From Trebouxia sp. TZW2008 (lineage: Eukaryota > Chlorophyta > Trebouxiophyceae > Trebouxiales > Trebouxiaceae), in the NCBI GenBank assembly GCA_002118135.1, contig BDIU01000232.1:302278-366277 (forward strand): 64,000 nucleotides of DNA, read 5' to 3'. Of this stretch, positions 56,101 through 64,000 are shown piece after piece. Each line of letters opens with the position of its first letter. The first letter of the stretch is position 1. The position numbers and the translations under genes were made by a program. The notes beneath the pieces are model-generated. The model did not search any database and was not told the origin of the DNA. It worked only from the letters and a program-made list of their open reading frames with translations.

Positions 56101-57802
56101 TGCTCTGTGCCTTCTAAAGGCTTGCCAAACATAAACATCAGTGCACCAAGGTGAAATCGCAACTCGGCATAATGGGGGACTGGCACAAACAAACAGCGCT
56201 GAATAGATTAAGGATGACATGACTTTGATGGGACAGATAGTGACAGAAAGGCATTACAGGCAGGGAAGCTTGCTACCTCTGGTTGAGCTGGCACCAAAGC
56301 ACAGCTGCCCCAAGAACTTCTTCTTGCTGCTGCTATCTTGTTGTCGCGAGGCAGCTATCCGCTTGAATGACAACAAGGCGGCAGTATATTCTGGTGCAGG
56401 CATGGCCTCTTCCACTTTGCGCTCCTTTGCCAATCTACAAGCACAGATGCTGTTTTAGATGCTGCTAGTTTGTAAGCTCAGACCAAGCCCTAGAGGATGT
56501 CTTTGCTGCAGTTTGACAGCCTGCTTTGCTGTCTACATACATAGTAATACACACGGCATTGATGCCGCACACTTTGACGACCTTCTGCATGATGCAACAG
56601 CACATGCACAAGCAAGTCAAGGCAAGGGAAGTAAATATGTATTGTCTGATTGATTGAAGATCTGGCACAGTATCAAATAAGCCAGACAAGACGTGAGACA
56701 CACATCTAGCACTTGTGCTGAAGCCTGTACTACTATAAGCAATATCGTGACTATCACTGTCATCGTCATGACTACAAATTGGCAACAGGACTACAATCGG
56801 CAACAACATAATGCAAAGGGCTGCACAGGCGCTTACTTGCGGTGGGTGGTGTCTGCCAAGCTGAATTTGCCATTCTCAGGCTCCTCAATCTCCATCTCGT
56901 CCCCAAAGCTCAGCATTGTTTTGGGAGGTGCAACCTTGCCCTTAGACGCCTGAGACTTTACCTTGGGTTCTGCAAGCATGATCGAGAATGTGAGGAATGC
57001 AACGCCGACAAACAACAAGCACATTAGCCAATGAACATGTTGCATAGGCTGCTGAAGTTTTGAGTTGGCTGGTTGATGTGGGCACGAGGTGGCATGCTGT
57101 TAATGCATTGCTGACCAAGCAGGCAGATCCTACGGGCCTGCAACATGCTGTCTGGGCTGTCTGTTGCAATTGCTGCGTATTGCACTGCTTACCGATCATT
57201 TGACGCTTGCTCCTGAGCGCTTGTGTGTCTACATCAGCTTTTAGCGATGCATCCTTTCCACCAGCAGACTTTCGCACTTTGTCCTCGACGTTGCTGCAAT
57301 GCTGTGTCTTGCAAATTGAGGATTCTCTCAGATCAGTGTCGGGGTGTTTGCTGTTTGGAGCTTGCGCATATGGTAGCTTCTTGTCTGAGCTGGCTTTTGA
57401 TTGCTGGCTGCTTGGCTGTGCAGACTTGAGTATATCTGTGTAGCTTGCAGGCTTTTGACTTGTGCTATGTCTGGGCTCTGGCATTTTGGGATCTCTGCCA
57501 CGATTACTAGCTGATAATCTGGGCTCCTCTCGTGGAAATGCTGACTCATGCTTGCGCTTATGACTGCCACTGCTCTGTCTGTATTCGTAAAGGTTGTGAT
57601 CATCCTGCGTTTTGTTGCTAACACTCGTTGACCTAGCCGCCTGCAACTGACTGGGAGTCTGCTGTTTACTCAGATTGGATTTGCTGTGCCTGTCAGGCCT
57701 GGCTGCTGCCTCGTGTACAAGCTTTGAGCTGAGTTTGTCCAGCATCGCTCGAGAACGACAAGTGCCTGGCCTATAATACTGAGGGCAAAGGCCTGCCTTC
57801 AT
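53143..57802 (-). CDS. PP2C-type Ser/Thr protein phosphatase with long N-terminal extension
   Basis: Nine minus-strand exons in phase (57802-57193, 56969-56837, 56434-56277, 55835-55700, 55177-54984, 54732-54653, 54268-54099, 53759-53636, 53295-53143) give 585 residues. PP2C/PPM enzymes are metal-dependent phosphatases. All catalytic landmarks are visible: RAYMEDR (303-309), DGHNG (332-336), GSTGLVLL, GDSRAVLSRAG (420-430), SRSFGD (480-485), SDGLWDVM (518-525) and DNVTAIV (573-579). The four metal-binding aspartates appear intact, so it should be active. The phosphatase domain starts near residue 290. Before it lie about 285 residues of S/K/R/Q-rich sequence, probably disordered (YRPGTCRSRAML near the start, KTMLSFGDEMEIEEPENG before the domain). 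Such an extension could target or regulate the enzyme, but I recognise no domain in it. It is divergent with the F-box gene at 58567. Confidence 0.93.
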
Positions 57803-58566
57803 GCAGCAGGCAAGTAAGTGCAGGCATGTAGCTGGGGGCTGTCAGCTGCACATTCATGAATCGCGCTCCAAGCACAGACAGCAAGCCCACACTGCTGCTG
57901 TGCGAATTTCGTCAGAAAACGAAGCTTGCTGCCGCGCAGTAGATGTTGCGCACCAACTGCACAGCAACTTGCTGGACCGTGGCCATGCGGACGCAGCTGA
58001 GTCCTGCTGCACCTTGCGTCCCTTTATCAAGTCCTAGGCAGGTCATGCCTCTTCTTCTTCAAATGAGTGGCCCGCTGCCACGTGCATATGACATGAGTGG
58101 CACGTGAAGAAAATCCAGTTGCGTCGACGGGACTTGCAAGACCGACTTCAGAAGTGACAGATGTTGCTGCTAGCTGGTCGCTCATTCCCGTATATGCCCT
58201 GACGCGTCATTGTATGGCGCGAAAGCAGACCAGCTGTGCATGCAATCCAGCACCGTCTCCGTTGACGGGTTTGCGCAGCCTGAACCTGCAATTTGTTGTC
58301 GGTTTGAGCTAGGCAAACGTGGGCACAGCTGTTGTGTCGCTTTTTACGAGCGCCAAACATTGTGACCTTGCTCTGACTGTTCGCAATAATGCGCGAGCGC
58401 GCAGCTGCATCGTGTGCCGCAAATACTCTGGCGAAGTCGACGCTCGGATAGGCCCTACTTTGTATGGCCGCACAGGTTGCAATATGAGCAGTCGGTCCAG
58501 CGATTTACACCAGTTTCACTGACAACTGCGCCGAGTGCTATTCAGCGTCTTGAGGCGCCGGCAATT
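57803..58566. promoter_or_regulatory. Divergent CpG-rich promoter region, PP2C and F-box genes
   Basis: The two start codons are 764 bp apart and face away from each other. CG dinucleotides are frequent throughout, most densely at about 58090-58560. Promoter function is inferred from position and composition. Confidence 0.5.
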
Positions 58567-61500
58567 ATGCGCCTTCTACGCAAAGTTGTCTATGACTTGT
58601 TCCCGGGTAGCACTGATACGGACGCAAAGCAAAATCTTGCCTACGCTGCAATGGGTGTGCCAGCAACGAGTCTTGGCAGCAACAGGCAGTCATTGCGCAA
58701 GAGCGCAGCAGCCCTTCTTTTTGGCAGCTCAAGCACACAGCAGAACCAAAAGGCTCAGCCTCAAGAAGCAGCTTGGGATGCACTACCTGCACCTGCGCTG
58801 ATTCTTGTTGCAGCACAGTTGCCAAGGAGTAGCCTGCCCTGCATCAGGATGGTCTGCAGAACATGGGCTGAACATGCGACTGAAGTGCTGACAGAAACAA
58901 TGCCGTCTGCTTTCCCCTTGGCTCATGAAGCAGCACGGAAAGACGGTAAGCTGATGCTCATGTTGTGTCATCGATGGCCTTGCACAAAACCCACTTGGCA
59001 CATTTGCTCAACACATGGCCAGCAACATAAAATGGTACAGTGCCTGCATACAACTGCCATTGTGGGCACTTATGAGGTGTTACAGACAGCTCAGCACTTT
59101 TAAGTGAATGTCTATGCACTGATGCAAGGCTTCTGCATTCTGGGTGTGCATCATGTACAGTCGCCTTCTTGTTCAGCGCTATTGCCTGTTGCTTGCAGGT
59201 AACAACACGATCCTGCTTCAACTAATGCGGGAGGGGCTCCGCTGCCGCCACAATGACATGCACAACAGCATGCTGCAGAGTGTGTCCAACCATCCTGGCT
59301 TGCAAGCAGCACTTCAGCAGCAGATAGCAGACTGCCTCACCAACTGGCATGCCAGCCTCAACCAGCTGTTTGTCAGCAGCCCTTTCCTCACTAAGCTGGA
59401 CTTGTCAAGATGCGCAGCAGTTGTGTCAGCAGAGGACTATTCAGTGCTAACCTTGCGGCCACCAGAAGAGGATGAGCTGTCCTCTGAGTGCTGGCGGGCC
59501 CTCTGCGCTGACCCCCCACCCAGCCCAGACCTGCATCCCTGTGCCAGCGCTGCCATCAACCAGCAGGCATTGCCCATCAGCATCAGGCACCTGCTGCCTA
59601 TGCTCAGGCGACTATCTTGTCTGTCATCATTACACCTTCAGCTCACAAAGGTAGCCTTGCCAGACGGCCTTGCCTTCACAGCATTTACAGACTGCAATGC
59701 TCTTTTTCACGCTTTGTCTGTACATTCTCAACTGTACTGCATATGCACTGCACATCAAGGTGAATCACACTTCCTCATGCAGTTGAACTTCAATGCAGCG
59801 CATCTGAAAGAGTATACCAGCTGCAAGCTCAAGGCTGTTGTGCTTTGCACGCTGATTGTCAAGTCAATTCATCATGTGGACAATACATTTGTCATTGTTT
59901 TGCACAGGTCACCTTGGTTGAATCTGTTTGATGCAATGCAGATTACCAGCAACAGTATACAGTTGATAGCCTGGGCCTTCAAAACGGAATGGCAGCGCCA
60001 GCATTTCAGTCTCCCAGAACTGCAATTCAGCTTCACACCTGCGGGAGATCTTTTCATTGGTAGGCTCAATTGGCATGCCATACTTTGCAGCATGACACCC
60101 CTTACACTTGTTCACCCATACTCACAAGTTTGATGATAATTAGTATGTTCAGGACACAACTCAGAATACAGTCAATGTCATGCTGTTCATTCAGTCAACA
60201 AGTTTTGCTACCTGTTGGCTGGCAAGCCCAATATTGACAATCAAGCAGCTGATCTTGTGTGCTGACTTGCAGGGCACCCAACATTGACTTTTGTTTCAGA
60301 TGACATCATTGAGCTGACAATCTACAGTGACATCACCCACATCAATATCACAAACCACACAGAGATTGGGGACATGTCCATTGCAGCGCTGTCCCTGCTG
60401 CCCAAGCTGCACACAGTTATGGCATCCGGCAGTCCCATCACCAACCTGGGCCTCATCATGCTGTGCTCTGCCCAGACCATCACTCGTCTGGACCTCTCCA
60501 AGTATGCTCTAACACTTGCTTCAAGTAGCCAATGACAGCAGTCATAAACAATAACTATTTGCCTGCATACCATATCCATTAGCCCGTATACTGCAGTCAT
60601 TTGCCTTGAGTGGGCCGTAATAGCAGTAGCCGACCACTTGTCCAGTTGTCTTTGCCACAGAGTGTTGAGACACTCTGCTGAAAGCACTGCTGCTGCTTTG
60701 CACTGTATGTTGCATGCAGCCCTGACACCTGACTTGCAGTAGCTACGGACTGCATGACGCTGTCATTTTGTATGTCGTGTGTGCTTGCAATGTGCCTATC
60801 ATAGTGGATGCATGCAGATGCGTCATATCGGCCGAGGCAAGCATGTGTTTGAGTAACATTTTGGAAGGTCATCTGCTGGCAATAGCCCACAAGCTGTCAA
60901 AAACGCTTGTATCATGCTGAGGTGTGGAATGCAGGTGTACACATATCACCGATCAGGGCGCCAACAATTTGGCTAGGCTGACAGGTGTGCAGAGTCTGGA
61001 CCTGAGCGACTGCAGCGCTCTGGGTGATCCTGGCCTGCACAGCCTGCTGCGGGGGCTCACACGCCTACAACACCTCAGCCTGCAGCACTGCGCCCATATC
61101 ACTGATGCAGGTGAAGCCCCTTACTCCTTCCCTGCTGCATCATATCACAGCAAGCATGGCCATCGTTTCAGAAGCAGATACACAAAAGGCTGCTCAAACA
61201 TTGGCTAGCTGCTGTGTTGGCCAACAATGGATTCGCTCTGCTTTTATTGCTCCTATTGGTTGCGCATTGTCACTGCTGCTGATTATTGCAGTCTGTATTG
61301 TCTTTTGATGCTGCTATGCAGGACAGCACGGCAATATAGCACACTGTTGCTAATATTGAGATTTAAAGCTGTGATCTTTGCAGGCATTGCAGCTCTGTCC
61401 CACAGCAGCCAGCTGACCAGCCTGAACCTGGCAGTGTGCCGTGACATCAGTGATACAGGGGTGGCAAAGGTGGCGGCCCTGCCCAAGCTGCACACCCTGG

Positions 61501-62940
61501 ACCTCACCTTCTGTGACCGAATCACTGATGCTGGAGTTGCGCACCTCTCCAGGTGAGCTTGCTGAGTCACAGCACCCTGTAGGCATGAGCATGCTCTGGG
61601 TTGTTTTGACACAAGCACCTTGAGCATGAACATAGCTTCACTAGGCCCAGCGCTTCTCAGGGCATAAGCCAAAGAGGTGCCGTAGCCATGCTGTGATGCA
61701 TTGGTGCAGGCTGACACAGTTGCAGGACTTGACGCTGGCGTGCTGCAAGCTGAGCAGTGCGGGGGTGGGCAGCCTGGGCGCTCTTCACAGCCTGACCTGC
61801 CTGGACCTGGTGGGCTGTGTGGACGGAGTCACCCCTGACGCCATGCAAGCGCTTGTCGCGGTAGGTTGCCGACAGCATGCATTCCTTGTTGCATGTAGCA
61901 CACCATTGCATGGCAAAATTTGCTGCATTGCCTACGTCGAGAACAAAATTGATGAGCAAGTCGAAGGGACGACATCGATGTACCAGGCTTTCACATAGAT
62001 CAGAAAATGGGGGGTTGTCTGGGAAGCATGTGAGCATTGTGTGTGCTCACATTTGTCATCTTTGCCAGCAAGAGACTTCAAATTGAAAATGCTGTCAAGC
62101 TAAGCATGTGGTCACTTGATGGCACAAGAGGTTGACCAATCAAGCATGCCAAGCACTGGTGGTCTTTTACACACATCGTGTGAATTGCAGGCTTCAAATT
62201 TGAAGAGCCTGAATCTAGCTTTCTGCTCAATGCTGCTGGATGCTGGTGTGCAAGCACTGGCTAAGTTAAGAAGCATGTCAGACCTGAACCTGGCGTACTG
62301 CAAGTGGATCACCGATGATGGCATTGGCGCCTTGTCTAGCCTCACAGCCCTCACATGCCTCAACCTTCAGGGCTGCTCTCAAACAGCTCCTCATCTTGAC
62401 AAGGGCCTGACAGGCCTTCATGCAATGTCAGGCCTGGTCAGCTTGAACATGGGCAGCTGCAAGCTGAAGGCAGGAGCATTGCTTCATTTGTCACAAGCGA
62501 CTCAGTTGACAGAGCTGAGTTTAAGATTTTGCAAAGGTGTCCGTCCTCAAGACCTTCCTGCAATCAACACACTGCACAGGCTCAAGCAGCTGGATATGAC
62601 TGGATGCCCAGCCTGCAATGATGTCAGCGTGTCAAGTGTGGCAGATCTGAGATACTTGCAAAAGCTCAACTTGAGCTTCAACAGATATCTGACAGACGAG
62701 GCACTGGTGAAGCTGACAGTCCTGTCCAATCTGCAGCATCTCTCTGTCAACAACTGTCCCTGCATGACAGAGGCTGGGCTGGACTGTGTGTTGGCACTAA
62801 TGCCTAGTGTCACAAAAGTTTCAACTACAGAAAGCTGTGAAGCCGAGCAGTTCTTGCTGTTACAAACTAAGAGGGTTGCCAGCTGTGCTGCTAGCTTGCA
62901 GACGCCTGATGGTGAACAGGAGGCAGTGGTTGAAGAATGA
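58567..62940 (+). CDS. F-box / leucine-rich-repeat protein (FBXL-like)
   Basis: Eight exons in phase (58567-58945, 59199-59650, 59942-60059, 60273-60501, 60935-61110, 61384-61552, 61710-61860, 62191-62940) give 807 residues. Residues 69-104 (WDALPAPALILVAAQLPRSS, then MVCRTWAEHA) fit the F-box pattern LP..LL..I...L...(V)CR.W, which binds SKP1 in SCF ubiquitin ligases. From about residue 370 to 770 run at least ten leucine-rich repeats of the cysteine-containing type, for example LQSLDLSDCSALGDPGL-like, LTSLNLAVCRDISDTGV, LHTLDLTFCDRITDAGV, MSDLNLAYCKWITDDGI and LQKLNLSFNRYLTDEAL, which would recognise a substrate. This order is typical of FBXL adaptors. The stretch between them (about 130-370) has scattered hydrophobic residues and begins with a helical part (ILLQLMREGLRCRHNDMH). 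An in-frame codon upstream extends the frame, but ATG 58567 begins the protein-like part. Substrate is unknown. Confidence 0.88.
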
Positions 62941-64000
62941 TCAGTTTGACCCTATGTGACGTTTACAACTTATGACTGCCTTGCATAAAGCACAGGGAGT
63001 CATACTAATGCATTTGTAGCCTGACCTGGCGGCCAGGGAGAAAACGGTAGTATGAGTTTCAGGTTTAGGTTACCCCAGAACATTTTTGATATAGCTTGAC
63101 TGTACAACATGACCTTCCTCCCGCATCAGGCAAATAAGTTGTTTAGCGAACTTCGTTTGGTTCCCAGACTTACTGTGATGCGTCAAGACCAGGAGGCTTG
63201 CCCATGACTGGCTGACTTCCTTCAGCATCAAATTGTATGAAGAGGCAATGCCCCTCTGCCAAAGTGCTATTATGGTTGTTTGCCTTGCTTTTAGTGAAGC
63301 GCTTGCGTGCTGCCTGTCTAGCTGAGCTCATGAGCCTCAAGTGTAGGCACTCTGCCTGTTTACTTTGCCTGTTGATCATCAGGTGGACAACTCACTGCCC
63401 GGGTGGTTCTGTCGTCGCGTGGGTGTTCACTGATGCACTTGTAAGAGGGCATTTACACTGAGTGTTCTAGCGGTGAGACTAGATGTGTCATCAGTTGGCT
63501 TAGTGTGAGGTATTAGCGAGGTTTCAACGTCGATTTTGCTAAACCAACTCCCAGGGTATATCAAGCGCCGGACCAGGCTAAAGTGCTCCGCCGGACTTGG
63601 GTTGGCGTTCGAGAAGCCATCGCCAGCGTTCTGCATGCTTCCGCTACACGACATCTTTGCGCACCAGCAGCACTTCAGCTTCGAGCCTGCACGGCAGGAA
63701 GTGGATACACCACAGTATGTATCAGACACGCAGCACCAGGGCTATACGCTTTTTTTTTCTTTTTTTTTTTGGGGTGGGAGGGCTATTCATTAAATGTGCA
63801 GCCTTGAAACTACCAGAAGCCTAGACACACATGTAGCGAAAGAACCACAAGAGCAGTGTTTAGTCCATCTGAAGACAAGCAGCAGCCAAACTAAACAACT
63901 TGTAAAAGGCAGACATGAAAAGTCTGCAAAAGAGGCTAGCGCGCCTAGCCAAACAGGCAGCATGCAAGTGTCACACTAAGTGCAAGGCAAACAACAAGCT
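62941..64000. other. Right flank, possible start of another gene
   Basis: The stretch 63460-63720 is again CpG-rich, like the promoters in this window, and contains short open frames on both strands (for example LPLHDIFAHQQHFSFEPA on plus) that I cannot assign. A T-rich run lies at 63750-63770. No confident gene was found. Confidence 0.35.

Overview
The window is intron-dense nuclear DNA, most likely from a chlorophyte green alga (an inference, plausibly Trebouxiophyceae). The reasons are: a plastid-type ribosomal protein L22 gene that sits in the nucleus and has a transit-peptide-like N-terminus; a full-size plant-type PDR/ABCG transporter; very many short GT-AG introns, mostly ending in TGCAG; Q/A/S-rich proteins; CpG-poor gene bodies with CpG-rich intergenic stretches; and TGTAA motifs after some genes. 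Nothing looks bacterial. I saw no tRNA, rRNA or CRISPR array.

Layout. 1-2250: flank with one possible minus-strand exon and a CpG-rich stretch. 2251-3071 (+): plastid uL22. 4505-10523 (+): coiled-coil protein whose fourth intron holds an exon-derived tandem array and a LINE remnant. 11529-32267 (+): a 33-exon PDR ABC transporter that splices in phase throughout to 1,533 codons. 34918-32894 (-): coiled-coil protein with a C-terminal membrane anchor. 35534-38461 (+): equilibrative nucleoside transporter. 38462-42386: repeats, CpG-rich patches and one weak gene model. 43431-42387 (-): PSMD9/Nas2 proteasome assembly chaperone. 44302-49809 (+): large unrecognised disordered protein. 52288-51743 (-): small coiled-coil protein. 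57802-53143 (-): PP2C phosphatase with a long N-terminal extension. 58567-62940 (+): F-box/leucine-rich-repeat protein. 62941-64000: flank.

Three divergent pairs (coiled-coil-anchor/ENT, PSMD9/disordered protein, PP2C/F-box) share CpG-rich intergenic promoters. The genes have unrelated housekeeping roles (plastid translation, membrane transport, proteasome assembly, signalling, ubiquitin ligase adaptors), so I see no pathway cluster.

The outstanding feature is structural. Many exons, above all in the ABC transporter, are accompanied in the neighbouring intron by partial or near-complete tandem copies of themselves, often carrying the duplicated splice site. Most copies are decayed. One at 25838-25949 is a complete, phase-compatible alternative version of the Walker A exon of the second nucleotide-binding domain, and a tandem array behind exon 9 repeats an in-phase 5' splice site. 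A separate dispersed repeat of about 150 bp occurs in two ABC introns and in two intergenic regions.
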